Source: Bacillota bacterium
GTDB taxonomy: Bacteria; Bacillota; Dethiobacteria; Dethiobacterales; Dethiobacteraceae
Reading direction: 5' to 3'
Length of the DNA: 14,848 nucleotides
NCBI GenBank assembly: GCA_012800215.1
Contig: JAAZJT010000041.1
Span: 1-14,848 of the forward strand
Position numbers and translations under genes: made by a program. Under the pieces are notes generated by a model that searched no databases, had not been told where the DNA came from, and worked only from the letters and a program-made list of their open reading frames with translations. This document shows positions 1 to 6,311 of this stretch, in pieces (position 1 is the stretch's first letter; each line of letters begins with the position of its first letter).

Positions 1-568
1 CAACAATATAGGGTACCATCGTAGGATTTGCCGAAGCAATTGCCTTAGCTTCCGTAAACATCTCGGGTACGGAAATAACATAAGCCAAGGAAGTATCTTT
101 AATTAGGGTTATTACTTCATTGGTAACAGCAGGCAAAATGCGTTTTATAACCTGGGGCAGGATGATTCTTATAAATGTCTGTGTTTTGCTGTAACCTAAC
201 AATTTAGCTGCTTCGTATTGACCTAAAGGCATTGATTCAATACCGCCGCGATAAATTTCAGCAAAATAGGCTGCATAGTTTAAGACAAAACCAATGATTA
301 CAGCTATAAATCTATAATTGCGCGACAGGGTAATACCAAAAATATAATAAGGGCCGTAATAAACCACCATTAATTGCAATACCAATGGTGTGCCGCGCAT
401 TATTGAAATATAAAACTTGATAATATTTCTGATGAAAATATTTTTAGCCATCCGCCCAAAAGCTATAAAAAGTCCCAACGGCAGCGAGAAAAGTAAGGTT
501 AAAAAAAATATTTCAATGGAGACAAGCATCCCTTTACTTAGGATCTGCAGCAACAGCGAAAATTGCAC
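1..568 (-). CDS. Polar amino-acid ABC transporter permease (HisM/GlnP type), 3' end outside the window
   Basis: This is the membrane-spanning subunit of a polar amino-acid importer; it forms the transport channel and couples to an ATPase. The 189 codons visible open VQFSLLLQILSKGM and continue with hydrophobic helices and MRGTPLVLQL. The family's EAA loop follows at about residues 123-150 (EAAKLLGYSKTQTFIRIILP), then LIKDTSLAYVISVPE, which is typical of HisM/GlnP proteins. Family members are about 215-220 residues, so roughly 25-30 C-terminal residues lie beyond base 1. The start is GTG at 568, preceded 7 bases away by GGGAGGT (576-582). It lies 100 bases downstream of the binding-protein gene on the same strand, with a hairpin between them; an ATPase gene probably follows outside the window. 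The family is certain from the sequence; the particular amino acid carried is not. Confidence 0.93.
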   Translation of the reverse strand, partial: MQFSLLLQILSKGMLVSIEIFFLTLLFSLPLGLFIAFGRMAKNIFIRNIIKFYISIMRGTPLVLQLMVVYYGPYYIFGITLSRNYRFIAVIIGFVLNYAAYFAEIYRGGIESMPLGQYEAAKLLGYSKTQTFIRIILPQVIKRILPAVTNEVITLIKDTSLAYVISVPEMFTEAKAIASANPTMVPYIV

Positions 569-618
569 ACTGTACACCTCCCAGGTTGCAAGAAAGCAAA
601 AAATTCCTCTCCGGCGTG

Positions 619-651
619 AAAAAAGGGCTATCGTTTAAGGGACAGCCCTTT
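619..651 (-). terminator. Intercistronic hairpin with T-run between binding protein and permease
   Basis: On the minus strand AAAGGGCT (651-644) pairs with AGCCCTTT (629-622), an 8-bp stem with a 14-base loop, followed by a run of T (624-619). It lies 16 bases past the stop of the binding-protein gene and before the permease ribosome binding site. Such a leaky terminator would give more binding protein than permease, as is common in these importers. Leakiness is inferred from position. Confidence 0.7.
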
Positions 652-667
652 CTGCCGGCTTCATTGT

Positions 668-1456
668 TTACTTGCCAATGGTTGTAATATCCTTACCAAA
701 CCACTGGTTGGAGATTTTAGTTAAAGTACCGTCTGCAGCCATTTCTTCTAAAGCACCCTGTACCTGGTCTCTTAATTCCTCATTGCCCAGTAAAAATCCT
801 ACACCATATTCTTCAGCTGCTAAAGTTTCTTCCAATACTTTTATCTTAGCATTTCTTTTCTCAATTTGATAGTTTGCTACTATTTCATCCATGGCTACGG
901 CGTCAACGGCACCTGCCTCCAGATCCATTAAAGCAGTGTTGTAATCTGCAGCTGTCAGCAGATTATCAAAGGTTGCTACCAAATCCTGCTTTCCCGCCAA
1001 AGCTTTCTCCGCACTGGAATCGGCCTGTACCATCACAACTTTACCCGACAAATCTGCCAGAGTTGTAATATCGTCATCTGCTCGTACCACGAACACTTGC
1101 TGGTTTTTCATGTATGGATCTGTCCAGGTATAGTCATCTTCACGGCCATTAATGGTAAAACCATTCCAGACACAATCTATATTACCGGTTTCTAGCTCTT
1201 TATCTTTAGCATCCCAAGAAATGGGCTGCAGTACCAATTCTTTATTTAAACGTTTAGCAACTTCAGCTGCCAATTCTAAATCGAACCCGGTAAATTCTCC
1301 ATCATCTCCCACAAATCCCATAGGCGGGAAGTTCTTGTCAAAGCCAACAATAAATGTTTCTCCTTCCTGGCCGCCACCATTATCAGCAGGTTTTGAACAG
1401 CCTGCAACCCCCATGATTAAAGCAATCATTATAAAAAATACTATAACCTTTTTCAT
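668..1456 (-). CDS. Amino-acid ABC transporter substrate-binding lipoprotein (SBP family 3)
   Basis: This is the extracytoplasmic binding subunit of a polar amino-acid importer. From the chosen start, MKKVIVFFIMIALIMGVAGCSKP is a signal peptide ending in the lipobox VAGC, so the mature protein is a lipid-anchored Cys protein. The family-3 fold follows: VGFDKNFPPMGFVGDDGEFTGFD, then GNIDCVWNGFTI and VDAVAMDEIV. The length of 262 residues is normal. The ATG at 1456 is preferred because GGGGG lies 8 bases upstream; the in-frame ATG at 1471 has no ribosome binding site and would add five residues before the Lys-rich n-region. The gene is first in its transcript, followed by a hairpin and the permease. 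Cystine, glutamine or similar substrates are possible; the specificity cannot be read from sequence. Confidence 0.93.
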   Translation of the reverse strand: MKKVIVFFIMIALIMGVAGCSKPADNGGGQEGETFIVGFDKNFPPMGFVGDDGEFTGFDLELAAEVAKRLNKELVLQPISWDAKDKELETGNIDCVWNGFTINGREDDYTWTDPYMKNQQVFVVRADDDITTLADLSGKVVMVQADSSAEKALAGKQDLVATFDNLLTAADYNTALMDLEAGAVDAVAMDEIVANYQIEKRNAKIKVLEETLAAEEYGVGFLLGNEELRDQVQGALEEMAADGTLTKISNQWFGKDITTIGK

Positions 1457-1491
1457 TAATCTTTCCCCCATCCATTTACTAACTTAAAGAT

Positions 1492-1520
1492 AGTTTACCA
1501 CGTTAAAGTGTTAAAGTAAA
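1492..1520 (-). promoter_or_regulatory. Candidate sigma-A promoter of the ABC importer genes
   Basis: On the minus strand there is TTTACT (1520-1515), a 17-base spacer, then TAAACT (1497-1492), each matching four of six consensus positions. It lies about 36 bases upstream of the binding-protein start, in the right place for a first gene. No clear operator is seen. Confidence 0.4.
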
Positions 1521-1559
1521 GGGGTAATTTTAAAATTTTTGATTTTTATATTATATAAG

Positions 1560-1590
1560 AAAAAAGCGGCAAAATCGCTGCCGCCTTTTA
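1560..1590 (-). terminator. Rho-independent terminator of the DUF4474 gene
   Basis: On the minus strand GCGGCA (1584-1579) pairs with TGCCGC (1571-1566) around a 7-base loop, and a run of six T (1565-1560) follows. It begins a few bases past the DUF4474 stop codon. Read from the plus strand the T-tract is poorer, so the minus direction is favoured. Confidence 0.75.
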
Positions 1591-1595
1591 TATTT

Positions 1596-2447
1596 TTAGT
1601 TATTGCTATTATACAGGTGGGGGTTAAACTGACCATATAGCTGCTCATTTTTTCCCATATGCAAAATTTCGTCATGCAATTCTGGTGCTTTTTCCCTGAG
1701 CAGCTCAATCTTATCAACAATAGACATTATTCCCCCTGTCAAGCTGAGATAAAGATCACAAAGCAGCTTATTCTTCCACTGCATTATCCGTTCTATTTCC
1801 GGCACACGTGTAGAGGGCTGCGGTGTCCGTGGTGTTACAAAGTCAAAACTGATGGTATTAGCTTCGATATTGATTTCTTCTTCCGTGTAACCTGCGGTTT
1901 TCAATCCTTCCACTACTGCTGCAAGCATAAATTCATCTTTTAAAGTAATAGAAGCTGCCATCGACAATTCTACCGGTTCTGAAAACTCGCCTAAAATAAA
2001 CCCTGTAAGCCACCAGTGCTTAGCTTTACGTGAAAAAAGTGGTTTTTGATTTTTATAAAGTGTACATGACATAAGCAATAAATCTTCATTTCCGGCACAA
2101 TCATAAAAAGGCCCTGAAAATACATTGGGAATTTCAATATCTTCGTGCCCAGTATAATACACACCAATTTCACACCCAGTAACCATGCCATACTGGCCTT
2201 TCCATAATTGAATTAACCAACGTTTCTGTTCAAAATTAAAATATATTGGTTCACAGTCTACTATCATACTTAATGGTGCTAACATCTCATCATATAAACG
2301 GCAATAACCGTAGTTGCGCTGCCAAGCATCCCGGTGTGAAAAAAAGATTTTTTGTGTTGGATCATACTTATATCCGGCTTTGGCTATGGCACGATCCAAA
2401 CCACCATTACCTGTACCACAAGGCGGTAATATATACTCTGTAGTCAT
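1596..2447 (-). CDS. DUF4474 domain-containing protein of unknown function
   Basis: A 283-residue protein whose first 190 or so residues match what I recognise as DUF4474, a clostridial family without an assigned activity. Diagnostic stretches are YKYDPTQKIFFSHRDAWQR near residue 30, YGYCRLYDEMLAPLSMIVDC around 50-65 and RWLIQLWKGQYGMVTGCEIG around 80-97. There is no signal peptide or convincing membrane helix, so it is probably cytosolic. The C-terminal quarter (from about residue 215) is charged and probably helical. The ATG at 2447 is supported by GGGGGAG 4 bases upstream. It is transcribed divergently from the phospholipase C-like gene and ends in its own terminator. Pairing with a lipid-type enzyme may hint at an envelope or lipid role, but that is only inference. 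Confidence 0.8.
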   Translation of the reverse strand: MTTEYILPPCGTGNGGLDRAIAKAGYKYDPTQKIFFSHRDAWQRNYGYCRLYDEMLAPLSMIVDCEPIYFNFEQKRWLIQLWKGQYGMVTGCEIGVYYTGHEDIEIPNVFSGPFYDCAGNEDLLLMSCTLYKNQKPLFSRKAKHWWLTGFILGEFSEPVELSMAASITLKDEFMLAAVVEGLKTAGYTEEEINIEANTISFDFVTPRTPQPSTRVPEIERIMQWKNKLLCDLYLSLTGGIMSIVDKIELLREKAPELHDEILHMGKNEQLYGQFNPHLYNSNN

Positions 2448-2465
2448 TATACTCCCCCTTACTAC

Positions 2466-2488
2466 AATAATCGCTAGTATAGATTATT
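2466..2488. promoter_or_regulatory. Perfect inverted repeat over the DUF4474 promoter -10 region
   Basis: AATAATC (2466-2472) and GATTATT (2482-2488) are perfect inverted copies with a 9-base spacer. On the minus strand the spacer holds TATACT (2481-2476), a five-of-six -10 hexamer about 30 bases upstream of the DUF4474 start; the -35 (TTTTCC, 2504-2499) is weak. The layout suggests a repressor site over the -10 in a divergent control region. In such AT-rich DNA a 7-bp repeat can arise by chance. Confidence 0.35.
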
Positions 2489-2531
2489 TGGAAGCGGGGG
2501 AAAATGCCACCTTCTTTTTATTTATAAAGAG

Positions 2532-2560
2532 ATGTCAACTTGAGCCTTGGTGCATATATT
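2532..2560 (+). promoter_or_regulatory. Candidate promoter placing transcription start at the phospholipase C ATG
   Basis: ATGTCA (2532-2537), a 17-base spacer and TATATT (2555-2560) form a plausible sigma-A promoter (four and five of six matches). Initiation about 7 bases downstream would fall on the tandem ATG codons at 2566-2571, so the message could be leaderless. This agrees with the lack of a ribosome binding site there. Confidence 0.35.
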
Positions 2561-2565
2561 ATATT

Positions 2566-3285
2566 ATGATGTTCAGACGCTTTCTTAATCCACTATTTCA
2601 AATAATCACCCATATGGAACTTGCCGAAGCTATTATCACCATTCTTGCCAATGATGGTAAGAACAATATTGTTGATTTATTTAGTAACACAAACAATGGC
2701 TCAAACTACATTAACATTTTAGCAGAAGGAACTCGTGCTGCAGATGTACCATTTTCAAGAGGTTACATTTGTACACTGTGGCACTTTCATCATCCTTGGT
2801 CCCATAAAGGCTACCTGACAAATAAAAGTTCTGCTGATGTCACCGCTGGATTATTTGATACGGCCGCGAAGCTTTGGCAGGAAGGCAAAAAAGAAGAAGC
2901 TGTTTTTCAGCTGGGCAGGGCTCTGCATCTGCTGCAGGATATTTTTATCCCACATCATAGCGGCATTACTGCTGTTAAAGGACATGGCGATTTAGAAAAA
3001 TGGTTAACAGATAATTGGAAAAGGTATAAAATTGAAAGTGGCGGTTGTTATCACTGGTCAGAAAAATTTTGCGACGCAGACGGTAATTGCCATTATGTTA
3101 ATAGTGATAAGCCATATGACTGGATTGATTACGGCAGCCACCTCTCTCTTCCTTGGTTTAATGAATTTTTTGCAGATAATAAATATAACGAAGATACTTT
3201 TGAGCAGGCAGCAAAACTAATTGTTCCTCATGTTCTCAAGTTCTCTGCAGGTTTTATCCATCTATTTTTTTCTCAGCTAATTTGA
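2566..3285 (+). CDS. Zinc-dependent phospholipase C-like protein (alpha-toxin N-domain / PC-PLC family), no signal peptide
   Basis: A 239-residue all-helical protein of the trinuclear-zinc phospholipase C family, which cleaves phospholipid head groups in secreted relatives. Zinc ligands are visible in family order: His16 (ITHMELAEAI), Asp in GTRAADVPF, His in LWHFHHPWSHKGY, the HxxxDxxxxxH motif in ALHLLQDIFIPHHSG, and HxxxE in GHGDLEKW. The C-terminal SAGFIHLFF matches the family's final helix. It differs from secreted enzymes in having no signal peptide and hence no mature N-terminal Trp, which completes the zinc site in B. cereus PC-PLC. The ATG at 2566 is chosen because the open frame further upstream overlaps the divergent DUF4474 gene and lacks family similarity. 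No ribosome binding site precedes this ATG; Met17 is an alternative. A cytosolic hydrolase or sporulation-lysis role is possible. Activity is unproven. Confidence 0.85.
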   Translation: MMFRRFLNPLFQIITHMELAEAIITILANDGKNNIVDLFSNTNNGSNYINILAEGTRAADVPFSRGYICTLWHFHHPWSHKGYLTNKSSADVTAGLFDTAAKLWQEGKKEEAVFQLGRALHLLQDIFIPHHSGITAVKGHGDLEKWLTDNWKRYKIESGGCYHWSEKFCDADGNCHYVNSDKPYDWIDYGSHLSLPWFNEFFADNKYNEDTFEQAAKLIVPHVLKFSAGFIHLFFSQLI

Positions 3286-3315
3286 AAATTTATTTTAGTG
3301 TCTACTTTATTCAAC

Positions 3316-3355
3316 AAGAGACGGCCTTTCCCAGAGGATAAAGGCCGTCTCTTTT
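3316..3355. terminator. Bidirectional terminator between the phospholipase and YlbF-family genes
   Basis: AAGAGACGGCCTTT (3316-3329) pairs perfectly with its inverted copy at 3340-3353, giving a 14-bp stem with a 10-base loop and a short T-run on the plus strand. It sits 30 bases past the phospholipase stop and touches the stop codon of the convergent minus-strand gene (3354-3356), so it can end both transcripts. Confidence 0.85.
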
Positions 3356-3710
3356 AGTCATTTAACTCATCATTAATAATAATATCCGCTTTCTTCATTA
3401 AATTACTAAATGCTTCATGTGCCTGAAAATAACGAGCTAAAGTGGGGTTCGCAGCCGCTTTATGCTGCTGTTGATACAATTTCTGAAATTCTTCATTTAC
3501 CGGTAAACCTTCAGCATGCAATTCCTGAATTCTTTCCTGGATTTTTTCCATAGCCATTACAATGTCTTGTGCCGTTGGATCAAGTTGAATTCGGGCTTGT
3601 GCTGCGCGTAAATTACTATACTCTTCCGTTTTTTTAAGTTCTTTTGCCAGCTCTTTTGCTGCAGTTTCTATGGTAATAATAATCACCTCCATTTCAGCTA
3701 TTCTCCCCAT
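3354..3710 (-). CDS. YlbF/YmcA family protein
   Basis: A small, highly helical, charged protein (118 residues from this start) of the YlbF/YmcA family. In Bacillus these proteins form a complex with YaaT that affects RNase Y-dependent mRNA processing, biofilm formation, competence and sporulation. The signature region is ETAAKELAKELKKTEEYSNLRAAQARIQLDP, followed by QDIVMAMEKIQERIQEL and a C-terminal helical segment. It lies 34 bases downstream of menG and is probably cotranscribed. The start is uncertain. ATG 3710 has AAGGA 10 bases upstream. ATG 3692 has GGGGAG 10 bases upstream and gives a length nearer the family norm. A third, perfect SD-like GGAGGTGAT lies inside the reading frame just after ATG 3692. 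Family membership is fairly sure; the role of this copy is not known. Confidence 0.8.
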   Translation of the reverse strand: MGRIAEMEVIIITIETAAKELAKELKKTEEYSNLRAAQARIQLDPTAQDIVMAMEKIQERIQELHAEGLPVNEEFQKLYQQQHKAAANPTLARYFQAHEAFSNLMKKADIIINDELND

Positions 3711-3744
3711 TTAATAAATATCCTTTTTTACAGAGAAAGAAATA

Positions 3745-4446
3745 TTATTTTGTACCTAAATGCAAAGCTGCCACACCGCCACAAAATGAATATACCTGTA
3801 TTTGTTTAAACCCTACAGACATAAAAAGGTTAGTTAACTGCTTTTTATTTGGAAAATGAATTGTAGATTTTTGCAACCAGGAATATGCGTAATAATTATT
3901 AGCCAAAAACTTTCCCAAAAATGGCATAACAAGACGAAAATATAACAAGAAAAGTTGTTTAAACACAGGGATAGTTGGCAGCGACATATCCAGGCAAACA
4001 GCTTGCCCGGATGGTTTTAAAACCCTGTACATTTCCTGAAGCACTTTTTTGTAGTTTCTTGTATTACGAAGGCCAAAGCCAATGGTAACAACATCAAAGT
4101 AATCATTACTAAAAGGTATTTGCAGCGCATTACCTAAACAAAGTTTTACATTGTTTAATTTTGCTCTGTTTATTTTTTTCTGGCATTGCTCCAACATAGC
4201 CGGGCTGAAATCTAGAGCAAACACTTTGCCATTTTTACCTATACTGTTAGCCAACAGCATGGTCCAGTCCCCTGTTCCACAGCATAAATCAAGGACATTA
4301 TACCCCTGTTCAAGTCTGATATACTTTAAACTTTGTTTACGCCAAGCCTGGTGTTGATTAAAACTAATAATTGAATTCATTTGATCGTAACAGTTTGCAA
4401 TGGACTCAAAAATCTTCCAGACTTGTTCTTCATTGCACTGTGACAT
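3745..4446 (-). CDS. menG: Demethylmenaquinone methyltransferase (MenG/UbiE family)
   Basis: A SAM-dependent C-methyltransferase for the last step of menaquinone synthesis, demethylmenaquinone to menaquinone, acting at the cytoplasmic membrane surface. Motifs are all present over 233 residues, the usual length. They are the UbiE signature YDQMNSIISFNQHQAWR at 20-36, SAM-binding motif I VLDLCCGTGDWT at 51-62, the acidic SAM contact FALDFSP at 76-82, and the second signature GFGLRNTRNYKKVL near 123-136 followed by EMYRVLKPSG. The ATG at 4446 follows GGGGG by 5 bases. It is upstream of the YlbF-family gene and divergent from the sensor kinase. It implies a menaquinone-based respiratory chain, though no quinone-reactive cytochrome b is encoded in the formate dehydrogenase operon nearby. 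A UbiE-type enzyme of another pathway is less likely. Confidence 0.92.
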   Translation of the reverse strand: MSQCNEEQVWKIFESIANCYDQMNSIISFNQHQAWRKQSLKYIRLEQGYNVLDLCCGTGDWTMLLANSIGKNGKVFALDFSPAMLEQCQKKINRAKLNNVKLCLGNALQIPFSNDYFDVVTIGFGLRNTRNYKKVLQEMYRVLKPSGQAVCLDMSLPTIPVFKQLFLLYFRLVMPFLGKFLANNYYAYSWLQKSTIHFPNKKQLTNLFMSVGFKQIQVYSFCGGVAALHLGTK

Positions 4447-4469
4447 TTTTGCCCCCTTACTTGTACCGA

Positions 4470-4500
4470 TTTAGTATCAAAATTACTTATATGTACTAAA
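4470..4500. promoter_or_regulatory. Inverted repeat in the menG / sensor kinase intergenic region
   Basis: TTTAGTA (4470-4476) and TACTAAA (4494-4500) are perfect inverted copies 17 bases apart, in the 191-base divergent region. They bracket the likely menG promoter area (minus-strand GATACT near 4479-4474) and stop 11 bases short of the sigma-H-like promoter of the kinase gene. This may be a regulator site. The AT-rich composition makes chance occurrence quite possible. Confidence 0.25.
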
Positions 4501-4511
4501 GGAAAAAAATA

Positions 4512-4538
4512 GCAGGAAATGGACGCCCTAAGCAGAAA
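4512..4538 (+). promoter_or_regulatory. Sigma-H-like promoter of the sensor kinase gene
   Basis: GCAGGAAAT (4512-4520), an 11-base spacer and GCAGAAA (4532-4538) fit the sigma-H consensus RnAGGAwww-N11/12-RnnGAAT, with the -35 complete and one mismatch in the -10. The kinase start is 100 bases downstream. The upstream block TAGCAGGAAA (4510-4519) is identical to that at the response regulator promoter (14817-14808). Confidence 0.5.
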
Positions 4539-4637
4539 TCATTGTAAAAATAATAGTTTACTCTTTACTTATTAATTTCTACTGTAATATGCTACAGCCA
4601 GGTAGATATCATACATAATTTTAAGGATGATTAATAT

Positions 4638-6116
4638 ATGAATACTATATTTAAAAACACTTTTAACAACAATAAGTTTTTAACCTATTCTCTAGGTATT
4701 CGCGAGAAAATAGCAGCAATGTGGATTGTTATTGTTATCATTATGGGCGTCTGGTTTGGCTGGCAGTCAGAATCTATTACCCGTCAGGTAATGGTCAATA
4801 ATTTAAAAAACCATGGGATTTCCATGGCTCGCGATGTAGCCGCCCATAGTGATGAATCAATCGTTACACACAACTTACATCATCTGTCGCAAATATTAAC
4901 AAATGCCTTGGAAAACAATACAAATTTAGTATATATATATATTCTTGATTCAGAAGGAGAATTAATTCTCAAAACTCATTCACCAGAATATTCCCCTATA
5001 GAAATGGCTGCTATTCCAGCTCTAAGCACAAATGACTGTTTTGTCACTACAATACATCAAATGAATAATAGCAGAATTCATGATATAGTTGTCCCCATCT
5101 GCAATAATATAGGTCTAGTGCGTCTGGGAATCGCCGAAAACAGCATAGAAGAAGAGTTAATACAAACACGCACTACACTTATATCAACTATTTTGGTCAT
5201 AATCTCTGTAGGTAGCCTGATAACAATTTTTTATACTAAAAAATTGTTATCGCCACTACAGGAATTAACTGCTGCCACTCAGTCTTTAATTAAAGGTGAT
5301 TTTAGCCCCAGGGTACCTATGCGCAGCCAGGATGAAATAGGGCAATTAACTGCATCTTTTAATCTACTTGCAGAAAAACTGGGCTCCTACAAAATCATAA
5401 ATACAAAAAATCAAGCTGAATTGGATCGTAAGGAAAAGTTGCGTATAGAATTAGTCAAACACCTGATTACAGCGCAGGAAGAAGAACGTAAGCGGATAGC
5501 CAGGGAATTACATGATGAAACTTCTCAATCTTTGACAGCTTTGAAGCTTGGACTAAAAACAATTGAAGAGTCCACTTCGTTGAAAAAAATAAAAGAAATT
5601 AGCAATGAACTGCGGCAAATGCTTGGAGCAACATTAGGAGAAATAACTGCCATCTCCCGTAATTTGCGCCCCAGTATATTAGATGATATGGGATTAAATG
5701 CTGCCTTAGTTCGATTTATTGAAGAAACTTCCAAACGCATCGGTCAAAATATAATTTATAAAAGCAAAGGTTTAAATAATCATAGATTTCCTTTCTATAT
5801 TGAAACAGCAGTGTATCGTATTGTTCAGGAGGCAGTGACGAACAGCATTAAGTATGCTAAGGCAGAAAATATATTTGTCAGCATTAATTATGAAAATAAA
5901 ACACTAAAAGGTATCATTCACGATAACGGTGCTGGATTTAAACCTGCTTTGGTGTTAGATGGCAGCATACCGCAAAGAGGACTCGGCCTGTTTGGTATGC
6001 AAGAACGGGCAGCCCTCATTGGCGGGAAGCTTGAAATTGATTCGGATATAGGGCAGGGCACAACCATTACCGTTATTGTGCCAAATGTTAACCATATAAA
6101 AGCAGCCGGGAATTAA
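4638..6116 (+). CDS. Membrane sensor histidine kinase (HAMP, HisKA_3, HATPase_c; NarX/DegS class)
   Basis: A 492-residue sensor kinase. A membrane helix at about 26-43 is followed by an extracytoplasmic sensing region of about 135 residues with a Cache/PAS-like VYIYILDSEGELI stretch near 98-110. A second membrane helix spans about 181-199, HAMP follows at about 200-254, then a coiled-coil linker. HisKA_3 has the acceptor His292 in RIARELHDETSQSL. HATPase_c shows the N box at 397-404 (QEAVTNSI), the G1 box DNGAGF at 429-434 and the G2 box GLGLFGMQER. It autophosphorylates and should phosphorylate a NarL/FixJ-type regulator; the only one in the window is at 14053-14721. ATG 4638 follows AAGGA by 10 bases. 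Its last codons overlap the terminator shared with tatA. The signal is unknown; formate, redox state or an electron acceptor is inferred from context alone. Confidence 0.93.
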   Translation: MNTIFKNTFNNNKFLTYSLGIREKIAAMWIVIVIIMGVWFGWQSESITRQVMVNNLKNHGISMARDVAAHSDESIVTHNLHHLSQILTNALENNTNLVYIYILDSEGELILKTHSPEYSPIEMAAIPALSTNDCFVTTIHQMNNSRIHDIVVPICNNIGLVRLGIAENSIEEELIQTRTTLISTILVIISVGSLITIFYTKKLLSPLQELTAATQSLIKGDFSPRVPMRSQDEIGQLTASFNLLAEKLGSYKIINTKNQAELDRKEKLRIELVKHLITAQEEERKRIARELHDETSQSLTALKLGLKTIEESTSLKKIKEISNELRQMLGATLGEITAISRNLRPSILDDMGLNAALVRFIEETSKRIGQNIIYKSKGLNNHRFPFYIETAVYRIVQEAVTNSIKYAKAENIFVSINYENKTLKGIIHDNGAGFKPALVLDGSIPQRGLGLFGMQERAALIGGKLEIDSDIGQGTTITVIVPNVNHIKAAGN

Positions 6117-6130
6117 TTCCGGCTGCTTTT
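6098..6130. terminator. Bidirectional terminator shared by the sensor kinase and the fdh-tatA operon
   Basis: AAAAGCAGCCGG (6098-6109) pairs with its inverted copy at 6119-6130, a 12-bp stem with a 9-base loop, giving T-runs in both directions. The left arm encodes the last four kinase residues before the stop in the loop, and the right arm ends 11 bases from the tatA stop. It therefore closes both convergent transcripts. Confidence 0.88.
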
Positions 6131-6140
6131 AACATTTTCA

Positions 6141-6308
6141 TTACTCTTTACTTTCTACATTTACACTCTCTTTTAATTCGGTTGTTGCTTGTCTAAATTC
6201 CCTCAATCCTTTCCCCAAGGCTCTGCCAATTTCCGGCAGTTTTTTTGGGCCAAAAAGCAAGAAAGCAAGAGCAAATATTAACAAAAGTTCTGAGGTGCCA
6301 ATACGCAT
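6141..6308 (-). CDS. tatA: TatA/TatE-type twin-arginine translocase subunit
   Basis: A 55-residue protein reading MRIGTSELLLIFALAFLLFG, then PKKLPEIGRALGKGLREFRQ and an acidic tail. This is the TatA plan: an N-terminal membrane helix (about 5-19), the FGP hinge at 19-21, and an amphipathic helix with KKLPE and G-x3-G spacing. TatA oligomerises with TatC to let folded, cofactor-loaded proteins cross the membrane. The ATG at 6308 is 3 bases past the fdhB stop and has AGGAGGG inside the end of fdhB, so translation is probably coupled. It is the last gene of the formate dehydrogenase operon, whose catalytic subunit has an RR signal, so it most likely serves that cargo. TatC is not in the window. 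TatA and TatB cannot be strictly separated by sequence; TatA is likelier in a Gram-positive. Confidence 0.93.
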   Translation of the reverse strand: MRIGTSELLLIFALAFLLFGPKKLPEIGRALGKGLREFRQATTELKESVNVESKE

Positions 6309-6311
6309 TGA

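Noticed and set aside
2314..2565. Upstream 84-codon extension of the phospholipase C-like frame
   Set aside because: It runs antisense through the start of the DUF4474 gene and shows no family similarity.
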